The notes under the pieces: model-generated | Databases searched by the model: none | What the model saw: the letters and a program-made list of their open reading frames with translations, nothing else | What the model was told of the DNA's origin: nothing | Part shown: positions 1 to 10,984 of the stretch, piece after piece | How the letters are laid out: the number at the start of each line of letters is the position of its first letter | Numbering within the stretch: position 1 is the stretch's first letter | NCBI GenBank assembly: GCA_019695035.1 | Contig: JAIBAU010000008.1 | Span: 1 to 64,000 of the forward strand | Length of the DNA: 64,000 bases | Direction of reading: 5' to 3' | Origin: Caulobacteraceae bacterium | Lineage (GTDB): Bacteria; Pseudomonadota; Alphaproteobacteria; Caulobacterales; Caulobacteraceae | Position numbers and translations under genes: made by a program

Positions 1-447
1 CAGTCGCCCGTACCGCAGGCCTCCGCCCGACCGGCCGACGCGAACGCCGCCGACGCGCCGCCGCGCAGCTATGCCGACTTCTCGCGGCCAATGACCGCAG
101 CCCCGGCCCAACCGGCGGTCGCCGCCCCGGCTGCATCCGCGGCCGCCGTGGCGGTCGATCCCAACGCCCTCGATGCTCCGCCGCGCAGCTACCGCGACTT
201 CTCGCGCCCGATGAGCGCCCCCGCCCGGCCGGCCAGCACGGGCGGCGAGGCCCCGCGCACCTATTCCGTTCACCGCGAGTACGGCCGCCAGCCCGAGCAT
301 CCCGCCATGCCGGAGCCGGTCTATCTCGACCAGCTGGGTCCCAGCGAGGACCTCGCCGCCCCGCCCCCTCCGACCATGAGTGCGCGCGATGAACGTCGTG
401 CGCGATCCGCCGCCGCCGACCCTGACGGGCCGGCGCCCGGCCAGTAG
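1..447 (+). CDS. C-terminal part of a Pro/Ala-rich repeat protein (5' end outside window)
   Basis: Only the last 148 codons are visible; the frame is open to the left edge and ends at TAG 445-447. The visible part is rich in Pro, Ala and Ser, looks disordered and has no membrane segment. It carries a repeated block: DAPPRSYADFSRPM at visible residues 18-31 and DAPPRSYRDFSRPM at 58-71, exactly 40 residues apart, followed by a more diverged copy starting APRTYSVHREYG. The C-terminus is charged. The next gene, a DUF2336 protein, starts 21 bases later on the same strand, so the two may be co-transcribed. I do not recognise the family. Confidence 0.75.
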   Translation, partial: QSPVPQASARPADANAADAPPRSYADFSRPMTAAPAQPAVAAPAASAAAVAVDPNALDAPPRSYRDFSRPMSAPARPASTGGEAPRTYSVHREYGRQPEHPAMPEPVYLDQLGPSEDLAAPPPPTMSARDERRARSAAADPDGPAPGQ

Positions 448-468
448 CCAAAGCCACGAGCAACCAGA

Positions 469-1560
469 ATGGCCCGCTCCAGACTCCTCGACCTCATCGA
501 CCTCGCCCAGGAAAACTCGTCCGCCAAGCGGCGCGAGCTGCTGCGCGAGATGACCGACCTGTTCTTCTCCGCCCATGGCCCGCAGAGCGAGCCCGAGGTG
601 GCCCTCTTCGACACCCTGCTGGTGCAGCTTTCCAACGAGATGGAGGAGGCGGTCCGCGCCGAGCTGGGGGCCCGCGTGGCGCCCGAGTCCAAGGCCCCGC
701 GCGGCCTGGTCAAGAAGCTGGCCCAGGACTCGATCGCCGTCGCCGCGCCCATCCTGTCGACCTCCAAGGTGCTCTCCGAGGACGACCTGCTCGACGTCGT
801 CCGCACCCAGGGCCAGGACCACCTCCGCGCGGTCTCCAAGCGCGAGGCGGTGTCCGAGGCGGTGTCCGAGGTCATCGTCGACCGGGGCGACGACCACACC
901 CTTGGCGTGCTGCTCAATAACGAAGGGGCGAAGCTGTCCCGCGGGGCCAGCGAGAAGGCCGTCGACCGCGCCGCCCGCAACCGCGACCTGCACGAGGCGG
1001 TGATCAATCGCCGCGACCTGCCGCCGGATCTGCTGAACGAGATGTACTTCGTGGCCGAGGCCCGCCTGCGCCAGCGCATTCTCGAGCAGAACGCCCGCAT
1101 CGATCCGGCCCTGCTGGAACAGGCGCTCGCCAGGGGCCGCGCTCGCGTGGCCGCCGAGGACGGCGCCCTGCCGCCCGACTACGACGAGGCGGTCGCCTAC
1201 ATCACCGAGCTACGCGCCGCCGGCGACCTGTCGCCCAAGGTGCTGGCCCGCTTCCTGCGCTCGGGCGGCATGACCCACTTCCTGGTGGCGCTGGGTCAGT
1301 TGGCCGACATCGACTTCCACACCGCCCGCCACATCGTCGAGAAGCGCGAGCTCGATGCTCTGGGGGTGGTCTGCAAGGCCGCCGATCTCGACCGGGCCCT
1401 GTTCCTGACCTACGTGGTGGTGCTGCTCGGTCAGGAGGGCGACGCCATGGCGCGCGCCCACGAGTACGGCAAGATGTACGCCGCCCTGCCCCGCGAGACC
1501 GCCATGCGCACCCTGCGCTTCTGGCGCCTGCGCCGGCAGGAAGGCACGCTCGCCGCCTAG
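469..1560 (+). CDS. DUF2336 domain protein
   Basis: The 363-residue soluble protein is predicted to be all-helical, with repeated helical pairs such as LLNNEGAKLSRGASEKAVD and a later segment GMTHFLVALGQLADIDFH. This is the layout of DUF2336 proteins, which are common in Alphaproteobacteria and have no established biochemical activity. There is no signal peptide. It lies 21 bases after the Pro/Ala-rich gene. Its stop shares the four bases CTAG with the stop of the convergent TonB-like gene. A second, more distant DUF2336 protein is encoded at 13493-14719. The family call comes from pattern recognition; the function is unknown. Confidence 0.75.
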   Translation: MARSRLLDLIDLAQENSSAKRRELLREMTDLFFSAHGPQSEPEVALFDTLLVQLSNEMEEAVRAELGARVAPESKAPRGLVKKLAQDSIAVAAPILSTSKVLSEDDLLDVVRTQGQDHLRAVSKREAVSEAVSEVIVDRGDDHTLGVLLNNEGAKLSRGASEKAVDRAARNRDLHEAVINRRDLPPDLLNEMYFVAEARLRQRILEQNARIDPALLEQALARGRARVAAEDGALPPDYDEAVAYITELRAAGDLSPKVLARFLRSGGMTHFLVALGQLADIDFHTARHIVEKRELDALGVVCKAADLDRALFLTYVVVLLGQEGDAMARAHEYGKMYAALPRETAMRTLRFWRLRRQEGTLAA

Positions 1561-2174
1561 GACCAGCCGCGATCGAAGTTCAGGGGAATCTTGGTGCGGG
1601 ACTGGACCGGCGTCCCCCCGTAGGTGGCCGGCCGGAAGCGGAAGTTCGACGCGACCATCATGCCGGCCGCGCCATACTGGGGGGTCGGCGTGGACGACAC
1701 GACCCGGCATGAGATCAGCCGCCCGTCCGTCCCGACGAGGCAGTCGAGCTGGGCCTTGCCGTTCGGGTCCCCCTGGATCCCGGCCTTGCGCAACGCGCGC
1801 ATGAACAGGGATGCGTCCGGCCGCTCGGTCCGGCGGGCCGGGACGAACGCCTTGAAGGACACCGTCACTCGCAGGTCTCCCGGCCTCGACGCGCGGTAGT
1901 TGGGCGCGAGCGACAAGGCTGCCTCGCCCAGGCGCGAGCCGGACGGGTTCTCACCCAGCAGCCGGCATCCTGTGAGGGCGCCGTCGGCACTGGCGATGCA
2001 CTGCAGATCGGCTGAACCCGGCGCCTCCAGGTTGGCGTCGGCGAGCTGCAAGGCGGCGACGGCGTCGGCCGGATCCGGCTCCAGCCTCATGACGGCGGTC
2101 GCTTCGTCGGCGCTTGCGTCCATGGAGAGCAACACGCCCGCGGTCGTGGCCGCCGCAACAAGACGCAATTTCAT
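1557..2174 (-). CDS. Exported protein with TonB C-terminal-like segments
   Basis: The product is 205 residues. I chose ATG at 2174 because GGAGG lies 8 bases upstream and the N-terminus MKLRLVAAATTAGVLLSMDA reads as a Sec signal peptide; an in-frame start further upstream lacks both. Two similar halves each contain a Cys pair in 'L(Q/D)C..S.DG.L..CR(L/V)' form (near residues 57-69 and 145-158). This resembles the degenerate energy-transducer/TonB C-terminal fold seen in many Caulobacterales exported proteins. The second half ends FRFRPATYGGTPVQSRTKIP, typical of that domain. There is no proline-rich linker or ExbB/ExbD nearby, so true TonB function is doubtful. Confidence 0.6.
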   Translation of the reverse strand: MKLRLVAAATTAGVLLSMDASADEATAVMRLEPDPADAVAALQLADANLEAPGSADLQCIASADGALTGCRLLGENPSGSRLGEAALSLAPNYRASRPGDLRVTVSFKAFVPARRTERPDASLFMRALRKAGIQGDPNGKAQLDCLVGTDGRLISCRVVSSTPTPQYGAAGMMVASNFRFRPATYGGTPVQSRTKIPLNFDRGWS

Positions 2175-2307
2175 GGTGTTGCCTCCCCGGGCGCCACCTT
2201 TGCGCGCTGGCGCGGGAGGGTCAATCTCAGGAACCTCGAGCGGCGACGGCCGGTTATCTCCCGTGAACAAGCGCGGCCTGTGCGCCGCCGACAGAAGAGA
2301 GGCCGCC

Positions 2308-3054
2308 ATGAACGAGCGCTACCGCTGGAACGAGGAACAGGAACGCCAACGCGCCCGGGAGCGCGCCCTGCGCGGGCGGGACCAGGCCCGGCGCGGCGAT
2401 CTGGGCGGAGCCGACGACTATGGCGCCCCCGGCCGCGAGCCCGGCTACGGCGCCTACCGCTCGGACGAAAACCGTTCCTGGCAAGGCCGCGAGCCCTATC
2501 GCAAGGATCTGGGCGGGATCAATCATCCGGGCGACGCCCACAGCGGCAGAGGGTTGGACCCCTTGACCGGCGACCGTGGCTCGGCCGAGCAGGACCGGTC
2601 GGGCGGCGGCCGCCACCGCGGATACGGCTATGGCGACGAGGCGGTCCGGCAGCGGGGCGGCGGCTACACCGCGGGCCAGGCGGCCGGCGGCTACGCGGGC
2701 GCCAGCCGCTACGCCGAGGGCGGCTTCGAGACCCGCGCCCACGACCGCTACGATCACGAGCGCGAGCACGAGGCGCGCAGCTGGTGGCGCAAGGCGCGCG
2801 ACGAGTTCCGGGCCTGGATGGGCGACCGCGAGGCCGAGCGCCGCGTGCGCATGGACCATGAGGAGTCCGAGCGTCACGGACGCCACGGCGGCGACTGGCG
2901 CGGCCATGACGACGACACCGGTTGGCGCGATCCCCTGAGCGACGCCGACCAGAACCCCCGGCGCGCGGGGCCGGGCGACGACCATCGCTACGGCGGCGGC
3001 GCCCGTGAGCACCGCCCCGGCTTCTTCCGCGACGAGGACAACGGCCGCTGGTAG
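2308..3054 (+). CDS. Gly/Arg-rich hydrophilic protein with a C-terminal SWFGD-like motif
   Basis: The product is 248 residues, starting at ATG 2308 behind a purine-rich AGAAGAGAGG. The composition is dominated by Arg, Gly, Asp, Tyr and His, with no membrane segment or signal peptide. Residues near 160-185 read SWWRKARDEFRAWMGDREAE, then RRVRMDHEE. This matches the 'W..a.de...wfGD.eAerRR..D' block that I associate with alphaproteobacterial stress or BON-domain proteins; no BON domain is visible here. It is divergent from the TonB-like gene, with about 130 bases of shared upstream DNA. The function is unknown, possibly a hydrophilin-type stress protein (inference only). Confidence 0.6.
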   Translation: MNERYRWNEEQERQRARERALRGRDQARRGDLGGADDYGAPGREPGYGAYRSDENRSWQGREPYRKDLGGINHPGDAHSGRGLDPLTGDRGSAEQDRSGGGRHRGYGYGDEAVRQRGGGYTAGQAAGGYAGASRYAEGGFETRAHDRYDHEREHEARSWWRKARDEFRAWMGDREAERRVRMDHEESERHGRHGGDWRGHDDDTGWRDPLSDADQNPRRAGPGDDHRYGGGAREHRPGFFRDEDNGRW

Positions 3055-3067
3055 GCGGCCCAGCGAG

Positions 3068-4672
3068 CTACATCCGCTCGCGGGTCTTGGTGAAGGTGAC
3101 CTTCGGATAGCGGTCGGCGATGTAGCCGGTTTCCCAGGCCGACTTGGACAGGAACACCGGCGCATCGTCGATGTCGCGCGCCATGGCGGTCTTGTGCTTG
3201 GAGGCGAAGTCCTCGAGGTCGGCCCGCTCGCCCGCCACCCAGCGCGCCTCGGCGTACGGCGACGGCTCGAACACGCACTCCAGCGCGTACTCGTTGGCCA
3301 GACGGTCCGCCATCACCTCGAACTGCAGCTGCCCCACCGCCCCGACGATGAAGTCCGAGCCCAGTTCGGGGCGGAACAGCTGTGTCACGCCCTCTTCCGC
3401 CAGACCCTCCAGCGCCTTCTTGAGGTGCTTCGCCTTCAGCGGATCCTTGACCCGCACGCGCTGGAGGATTTCCGGGGCGAAGTTGGGCAGGCCGGCGAAA
3501 CGGATCAAGCCCGACTCCGACAGGCTGTCGCCCACCCGCAGCACGCCGTGGTTGGGAATGCCGATGACATCGCCGGCGAAGGCCTCTTCCGCCAGCTCGC
3601 GGTCCGAGGCGAAGAACGTGATCGGCGCGTTGACCGACAGCTGCCGTCCGGTGTTCTGCACCTTCAGCTTCATGCCCCGTTTGAACTCGCCCGACGACAG
3701 TCGCAGCATGGCGATGCGGTCGCGGTGGTTGGGGTCCATGTTGGCCTGCACCTTGAACACGAAGCCGGTCACCTCGCGAGCGCCCGGCTCCACCGTCTCG
3801 GTCTCGCCGGCCTTCTCGGCCGTCAGCGGCTTGGGCGGCGGGGCGTTCTCGCCGATCGCGGCCAGCAGTTCGTCGACGCCGAAATGGCGAAGCGCCGAGC
3901 CGAACAGCACCGGCGTCATGTGTCCCTCGAGGAAGGACTGGCGCTCGAAAGCCGGATAGCCGCCCTGGATCAGCTCGGCCTGTTCCTCCAGTTCGGCCTT
4001 TTCGCCGTCCTGGAAGTGGGCGTCGGCCTGGGCCAGCGGCAGGGCCTCGGGATGGCCCTCGCCCTCGGCCGCCTGGCCGCCCACCAGCTTGGCGTACGGC
4101 TGGAAGGCGCCGGTCTGCAGGTTCAGCATGCCCCGGAAGCGTCCGCCGGATCCGGCCGGCCAGTACAGCGGCGCGGGGTCGAGCTGCAGCTTCGACGCGA
4201 TCTCGTCCAGCAGCTCCATCGGGTCCTGGGCCTCACGGTCCATCTTGTTGATGAAGGTGACGATCGGGATGTCGCGCAGTCGGCAGACCTCGAACAGCTT
4301 CAGCGTCTGCGGCTCGATGCCCTTGGCGGCGTCCAGGACCATGATGGCCGCGTCGGCGGCGGTCAGGGTGCGATAGGTGTCCTCGGAAAAGTCCTCGTGG
4401 CCCGGGGTGTCCAGCAGGTTGAAGACCAGGCCGTCCTTCTCGAAGGTCATCACCGAGGACGACACCGAGATGCCCCGCTCGCGCTCGATCTTCATCCAGT
4501 CCGACCGCGTGCGCCGGTTCTCGCCGCGCGCCCGCACCTGGCCCGCCGCCCGGATCGACCCGCCGGCCAGCAGCAGGTGTTCGGTCAGCGTCGTCTTTCC
4601 CGCGTCGGGGTGCGAGATGATGGCGAAGGTCCGCCGGCGGGCGGCCTGCTGTGCGGGCGTGAGCTTGGACAT
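3068..4672 (-). CDS. prfC: Peptide chain release factor 3
   Basis: The 534-residue translational GTPase has the normal length for RF3. The GTPase motifs are clear: SHPDAGKTTLTEHLL (P-loop, residues 20-34), the ERGISVSSSV switch region, DTPGHEDFSEDTYR (G3) and NKMDRE (G4). The segment RGENRRTRSDWMKIERERGI separates RF3 from EF-G. RF3 recycles RF1/RF2 from the ribosome after peptide release in the cytoplasm. The start ATG at 4672 fits the family N-terminus. It is transcribed convergently with the Gly/Arg-rich gene (13-base gap) and lies 48 bases downstream of the TonB-dependent receptor gene. Confidence 0.96.
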   Translation of the reverse strand: MSKLTPAQQAARRRTFAIISHPDAGKTTLTEHLLLAGGSIRAAGQVRARGENRRTRSDWMKIERERGISVSSSVMTFEKDGLVFNLLDTPGHEDFSEDTYRTLTAADAAIMVLDAAKGIEPQTLKLFEVCRLRDIPIVTFINKMDREAQDPMELLDEIASKLQLDPAPLYWPAGSGGRFRGMLNLQTGAFQPYAKLVGGQAAEGEGHPEALPLAQADAHFQDGEKAELEEQAELIQGGYPAFERQSFLEGHMTPVLFGSALRHFGVDELLAAIGENAPPPKPLTAEKAGETETVEPGAREVTGFVFKVQANMDPNHRDRIAMLRLSSGEFKRGMKLKVQNTGRQLSVNAPITFFASDRELAEEAFAGDVIGIPNHGVLRVGDSLSESGLIRFAGLPNFAPEILQRVRVKDPLKAKHLKKALEGLAEEGVTQLFRPELGSDFIVGAVGQLQFEVMADRLANEYALECVFEPSPYAEARWVAGERADLEDFASKHKTAMARDIDDAPVFLSKSAWETGYIADRYPKVTFTKTRERM

Positions 4673-4720
4673 GGGCGGGCGCGGATAGCACGAGCCCCGC
4701 CCATCTCATAGTCCGCCGGA

Positions 4721-6937
4721 CTAGGGGGCGCCCGGCCCCGCCCCCGGATCGCCGAAGTCGAAGCGCTCCGGCTGCCGGCGCGGGGCGCCGAAGCTCCAAC
4801 TGAAGCCGACGTAGACGGACTGGAAGTTCATCTCGCGCACCGAATGGTCGCGCAGTTCCGGCGTGTCGATGACCTGCTCGAAGCGCGCGGTCCCCAGCAG
4901 ATCCTGGGCGGTCATCACGAACGACAGCCGATCATTGAACTTGTGGCGGTAGCCCAGGTTCAGCATGCCGCCGCCCTTCACCTCGCCCTGCGGGATCAGC
5001 CGGTCGCCCATCAGGTGTCCCGAGACCTGGACGAAGTCGTTGGGCGTGGCCTGCCAGCTCAGCTGGCCGTAGCCCTGGACCGTCCAGCCGGACCGGTCCT
5101 GGCCGCCGGGGATCGAGGCGCCGTCGATCTCCTGCCAGAAGGCGTTGCCCGTCACATTGTAGCTGAGGGTCGAGGTGAGCCTGCCGTTGGCGACCAGCTC
5201 CAGGCCGCCGCTGCGGCTCGACGCCAGGTTCTCGCGCGTGGTCAGGAAGACCCCGCCGCCCAGGTCCTCGACCACGTCGGTGACCCCGTCGCGGCTGTCG
5301 CGCCAGTAGGCGGTCAGCAGGTAGAAGGTCTGGCCCTCGCGCCGCTGCCAGGCGGCCTCGTAGCTGTCGGTGATCTGCGGCCGCAGGTCCGGGTTGCCGG
5401 CCCGCAGGTTGAAGGGGTCGAGGTAGATCACATAGGGGTTCAGGTCCTGCGGCCCCGGACGCTGGATGCGGCGGCTGTAGCTGGCCGTCAGCTGCTGGCT
5501 GTCACTGAGGTCGTAGCTGAGGTGCAGCGTCGGATAGAGGCCGAGGTAGCTGTTCTCGTCGGTGATCGCCGAGGTGACCTGGTTGATGTCGATCTGAACC
5601 GCCTCGAAGCGCAGGCCCAGTTGCGCCGTCAGGGGGCCGAGGGGCCGCTGGTAGGTGACATAGAAGGCCTGGATGTCCTGGTCGTACAGGAAGCGGTTGG
5701 TCAGGGCCGGGACCGGCGTCAACGCCCCCGGCGCCGGGCCGTTGGCGCCGCGGTTGTCGTAGTCGTTCGAGGTCCACTCGATCTCTGTTCCGGCCCGCAG
5801 GCGCCCGTCCAGCGGCATCGGCCGGTTGTAGTCGACCTTGAGCCGCCAGGTGTCGCCGGTGAAGCCCGTGCGGATGTCCTCGTAGAGATCCGGCAGGGCC
5901 GGCAGCAGGAAGTCGGTGACCGTCTGGCTGCGGCGATCCGAGGTGGTGCGCTCGTAGGACAGGTCGCCGCTCAGGTCATGCTCCGTCCCGTCGAACTGAC
6001 GGCGCAGGCGGGCGAAGCCGCCGGTGTTGGAGCGCTCGAACTCGGTGTCCCCGGCGCGGGCGTAGGCCGAAACCACCGAACCCAGCAGGTCCTCGCCCTC
6101 ATAGGCTTCGTCGGTGCGGCCGTCGAAGGCCATGGCCCGGCGGCGCACCTCGGCGCTGAAGCGGGTCTTGTCGTCCAGGTCGTAGTCCAGGCCGCCCCGC
6201 AGATTGTACATGTCGCCCTCGCCGTCCGAGTGCGTGCTCTGGCGGCTTTCGATGAACGAGCCGCTGCCGGTGTCGAGGCGGGCGCGATCGATGTCGACGT
6301 CGAACTCCTGCCGGTCGTGGCGCAGGCCCGCGTCGCCCGAGAGCGTCAGGGGGCCCTGCATCATCGAGCCGGAGACGCCGCCGTTGTAACGGCCGTCGGT
6401 CCCCACGTTGGCGCGCACGGTGGCGGTCCGCGGCGCGTTGCGGCGCGCCTTCTTGGTGACCAGGTTGATGACCCCGGCCGTGCCTTCCGGGCTGAAGGCG
6501 GCCGAGGGGTTGGTGATCACCTCGACCCGCTCGATCTGGTCGGCGGGCATGTTGAGCAGGGCGTCGCCGCGGCCGTCGCCGTTGAACATGCCCGACGGCT
6601 TGCCGTCGACCAGGATGGTGACGTTCTGGTCGCCGCGCAGGCTGACGTTGCCCTGCACGTCGACCTGCACGCCCGGGACGCCGCGCAGGGCGTCGGCCAG
6701 CGAGCCCGTCGTCGCCTGCAGGTCGTTGGCCAGCGAATAGCTGCGCCGGTCGATGTCGGTGCGCACCGCGTTGGGGTCGGCGGTGACGGTGACGCCCTCG
6801 ACCGCGGTCGCATTCTCAGGCGGCTTGCGGCGCGTCTGGCCGTGGGCGGGCGGGTCTGCGGGCGGCGATTGGGCGAGGGCGGCGGACGGGACGAGCAGCG
6901 CGGCGGCGCTCGCCAGCAAAACAAACTTGAACTTCAC
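4721..6937 (-). CDS. TonB-dependent outer-membrane receptor
   Basis: The product is 738 residues from GTG 6937, preceded by AGGGGA five bases upstream; the N-terminus KFKFVLLASAAALLVPSAAL is a signal peptide ending AQ. The plug domain spans about residues 60-170: SLADALRGVPGVQVDVQGNV, then RGDQNVTILVDGKPSGMF and IERVEVITNPSAAFSPEGTA. A C-terminal 22-strand barrel follows, ending in an aromatic-rich VYVGFSWSFG segment. The short plug and the barrel sequence resemble the CirA-like 'outer membrane beta-barrel' receptors. The substrate cannot be told from sequence, and no transporter, Fur site or sigma/anti-sigma pair lies next to it. The upstream gap 6938-7053 contains no other gene. Confidence 0.9.
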   Translation of the reverse strand: MKFKFVLLASAAALLVPSAALAQSPPADPPAHGQTRRKPPENATAVEGVTVTADPNAVRTDIDRRSYSLANDLQATTGSLADALRGVPGVQVDVQGNVSLRGDQNVTILVDGKPSGMFNGDGRGDALLNMPADQIERVEVITNPSAAFSPEGTAGVINLVTKKARRNAPRTATVRANVGTDGRYNGGVSGSMMQGPLTLSGDAGLRHDRQEFDVDIDRARLDTGSGSFIESRQSTHSDGEGDMYNLRGGLDYDLDDKTRFSAEVRRRAMAFDGRTDEAYEGEDLLGSVVSAYARAGDTEFERSNTGGFARLRRQFDGTEHDLSGDLSYERTTSDRRSQTVTDFLLPALPDLYEDIRTGFTGDTWRLKVDYNRPMPLDGRLRAGTEIEWTSNDYDNRGANGPAPGALTPVPALTNRFLYDQDIQAFYVTYQRPLGPLTAQLGLRFEAVQIDINQVTSAITDENSYLGLYPTLHLSYDLSDSQQLTASYSRRIQRPGPQDLNPYVIYLDPFNLRAGNPDLRPQITDSYEAAWQRREGQTFYLLTAYWRDSRDGVTDVVEDLGGGVFLTTRENLASSRSGGLELVANGRLTSTLSYNVTGNAFWQEIDGASIPGGQDRSGWTVQGYGQLSWQATPNDFVQVSGHLMGDRLIPQGEVKGGGMLNLGYRHKFNDRLSFVMTAQDLLGTARFEQVIDTPELRDHSVREMNFQSVYVGFSWSFGAPRRQPERFDFGDPGAGPGAP

Positions 6938-7053
6938 GACATTCCCCTGGCGGCGCTTCCACCGCTCTGATTGCGGGGGAACTGATCGCACCCCTACGTG
7001 TCGGGCAAATGTCTTTTTCGCAATAATGGCGCGTAGCGTCGTCGCAGTCGGCG

Positions 7054-7434
7054 TCAGGCCGCCAGGCGACGCCAGACCTCGCGGTCGGCGGTGGCGCCGT
7101 CCAGCAGTCCGGCCTCGTTCTTGGCGTGCAGCTGCGCGATGGTCTCCACCGGCAGGGCGCAGAACCGCACCGTCACCTGCGACGAGGGACAGCCGCGGCC
7201 GGGCGAGACGAACAGGGCGGCGTTCAGTTCCGGCTGCTTCTGGGCCAGCAGCCAGGCGAGCCGGCGCGCCCGCTCGGGCTCGGCGGTCGGCAGCAGGGGC
7301 TCCTCCGAGAACAGCTCCTTGCCCAGCTGAACCACGTAGGACAGGCTGACGGCGTCGAACCGCCGCGCGTCCAGCGGCGAGGCCATGCGCGCGGGTTCGA
7401 TCTTCAGCAGGGTGTCGTTCAAGAGGAAGAGCAA
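7054..7434 (-). CDS. Conserved hypothetical protein, 126 aa
   Basis: The open frame extends back to 7842, but the residues before 7434 are basic, low-complexity and overlap the DUF1491 gene. I therefore place the start at TTG 7434 (product begins LLFLLNDTLLKIEPA), with AGAAGG seven bases upstream. The product is soluble with no signal peptide; mid-protein helices contain SYVVQLGKELFSEEPLLPTA, and the C-terminus ends in an acidic/basic helix. One CP pair sits in SPGRGCPSSQV. I do not recognise the family; the clean start, ribosome site and coding composition support a real gene. Confidence 0.6.
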   Translation of the reverse strand: MLFLLNDTLLKIEPARMASPLDARRFDAVSLSYVVQLGKELFSEEPLLPTAEPERARRLAWLLAQKQPELNAALFVSPGRGCPSSQVTVRFCALPVETIAQLHAKNEAGLLDGATADREVWRRLAA

Positions 7435-7780
7435 GGGGTGACCTTCTGTACGCCCGATTACGAGCGTGAAGACTAACCGGCCCCGCTTGCGATCCGGTTC
7501 ACGGACGCGGTTAACGATTTCCGACCGGGGCGCAGGCTCCCAGCCGCCCCTATCGCCCCTTGATCCGGCCTGTCCGGTCAAGCCCCCAGGTCCGGCCGGG
7601 CGACGGTGGTCACTTCGGCGCCGTCGATCCTGTTCAACCGGCCGAAAAATCTGTCCATGGCGCCGGAAGGGCGGGTGAAATGACCGCGAATTAGCCTGAT
7701 TTTCAGGCCTAACTATCTGAAAATATTTGCATCTTGATGGCGACCCTCGGATCAGGGCACGCTTCGTCCATGCCGCGGTT
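7435..7780. other. Non-coding gap with AT-rich stretch and a small inverted repeat
   Basis: About 346 bases between two minus-strand genes carry no convincing gene; open frames here are basic shadows. Around 7692-7730 the DNA becomes AT-rich (TGAAAATATTTGCATC) and holds a 6-bp inverted repeat GCCTGA-TTT-TCAGGC. It has no U-tract on either strand, so it is not a convincing terminator. The region may carry the promoter of the 126-aa gene, but no clear -35/-10 pair is visible. Confidence 0.45.
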
Positions 7781-8128
7781 TCAAGCCCCGCCGCCGGACC
7801 CCTCCTCGACCGCCTCGGTGAGGAAGTGGCGGCCCTCCGCATCGTCGATCTCGACCAGCCACAGGTCGGGGTCGATGCGCGCCTGCCGCTCGACGTAGGC
7901 GTCGACCTCGCCTTCGCCGCCGGCCTGGATCGGCTGCATCCACACCCGCTCGCCGTCGCCCCGGAACGCTTCGGCGTAGAGGCGGACCGAGCGGTCGCGA
8001 CGGTCGATGACCTTGACCAGAACGGTTCCGGCGCGCGCGTCGCCCTTGCGCAGCACCATGGCGAAGGCCCCGCCCAGCTCCGCGCGGCGGATCAGGGCGC
8101 CGGTCCAGACGTCGGTCGGTAGAAGCAA
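7781..8128 (-). CDS. DUF1491 family protein
   Basis: The 115-residue cytoplasmic protein starts at TTG 8128 with AGGG eight bases upstream. The sequence LPTDVWTGALIRRAELGGAF, then DRRDRSVRLYAEAF and a C-terminal VERQARIDPDLWLVEIDD, matches the DUF1491 pattern of short alphaproteobacterial proteins with an acidic tail. It has no known function. The Gly-rich C-terminus (EEGSGGGA) looks disordered. A TTAACC sequence lies just upstream of the start. It is divergent from the exported protein at 8211. Confidence 0.75.
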   Translation of the reverse strand: MLLPTDVWTGALIRRAELGGAFAMVLRKGDARAGTVLVKVIDRRDRSVRLYAEAFRGDGERVWMQPIQAGGEGEVDAYVERQARIDPDLWLVEIDDAEGRHFLTEAVEEGSGGGA

Positions 8129-8210
8129 TCGCTTAACCCTGAATGGAAACCGGACCGCAAGGCCGGCCGGCTAAGGTGGCAGGGTTCAAGGATACGGGGA
8201 AATCGGATCG

Positions 8211-9097
8211 ATGGGCAGCGCTTCGCGCCGCGGACTGAAGACGGCGGCCGCCGTGGCGGCGGCCTGCGCCGTAGCGGCGCCCGCGGTCGCCGCCGCGGCG
8301 CATCCCTCGTCGGTCTATTACGAACGTTCGCTGATGGCCGCCGCCGGCCAGCGCTGCAACCTGTTCACCCCCTCGGTGGCCGCAGCCCTCAACGCCGGCG
8401 CCCAGCAGGCGCGCGGCGCCGCCCTGCGCTCGGGCGTGCCCCTGACCGACGTCAAGGCCGTGCGGGCGCGCGCGCTCGCAAGGGCCGCCGCCACCCCCTG
8501 CAATTCCGCCGACCTGGCGACGGCCGCCGCGCGCGTGCGCACCGCCTTCGACGCCTGGTCCAGGCTGACCAAGATGACATTCCCGGGCGAACGGGCGCCC
8601 TGGCTCGCCGACCGCTCGCAGTATCGATCGGTGCAGTGGCGGCTCAAGCAGGCCGGCCGCGCCGGCAGTGTCCCGACCACTTTCGGCATCGCCGGAAACC
8701 TCGACCGCAACGCGCTCGTCGCCGTGGCCGGCTTCAGCGGCCAGCAGCCCTATTCGGCCCGGCTGGTGATGCGGGACGAGGCGCGCGCGCCCCTGCCCTG
8801 GCTTGGCACGCCCGCCACGCGCCCGCTGCCGCCGCGGTCGGCCTCCAGCGTCATCCTCGCCGAGGGCAAGGCCCCCGCCGAAGCCGGATTGCTGACCGCC
8901 CCGGCCACCGCCGGGGTCGCCTTCCGCTTCCCGGCCCGCGCCGCCGAAGCCCTGGCCAATCTGGATCCGCGTGAGCGCTTTGCGGTCGAGTTTCTGTTCC
9001 CCGGCGATCGCGTCGTCACCGCCACCTTCGAGGTGGGCGACTTCGCCGCCGGCCGCGCCTTCCTGGCCGGCGCGGCTCCGGCGCGCGCCGGCGGGCG

Positions 9098-9101
<4 letters not shown>
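8211..9101 (+). CDS. Exported hypothetical protein, 296 aa
   Basis: The N-terminus RRGLKTAAAVAAACAVAAPA is a signal peptide with twin Arg but no full Tat motif. The mature protein is Ala-rich, with two Cys residues (AAGQRCNLF near residue 48 and AATPCNSADL near residue 97) that could form a disulphide in the periplasm. The middle contains RSVQWRLKQAGRAG and a beta-rich second half. ATG 8211 follows a GGGGA sequence. It converges on the DivJ-like kinase and shares the bases CTAG with its stop. I do not recognise the family. Confidence 0.65.
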
Positions 9102-10807
<1,706 letters not shown>

Positions 10808-10984
10808 GAGAGAATCGCGCCTGAAGTGACGACTTGAAGATCGATGCTAGACCCGCCCGGCCCTCGACGCGAGCCGCCTCCCTTGGGGGTGGAGTTACGG
10901 CGTTCGGGAAAAATTCATCCTGCTGCGAAACCGCCCCTTAAGCCGGGCGTGGCAAGGATTTGCTTCAACCGGACGCCCCGGCCC

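Noticed and set aside
4844..6970. A 708-codon open frame antisense to the TonB-dependent receptor, and similar long frames at 3005-4711 and 44270-46429
   Set aside because: High-GC coding DNA leaves long antisense frames open. These products are Arg/Gly/Ala/His-rich without motifs, while the opposite strand encodes recognisable proteins.
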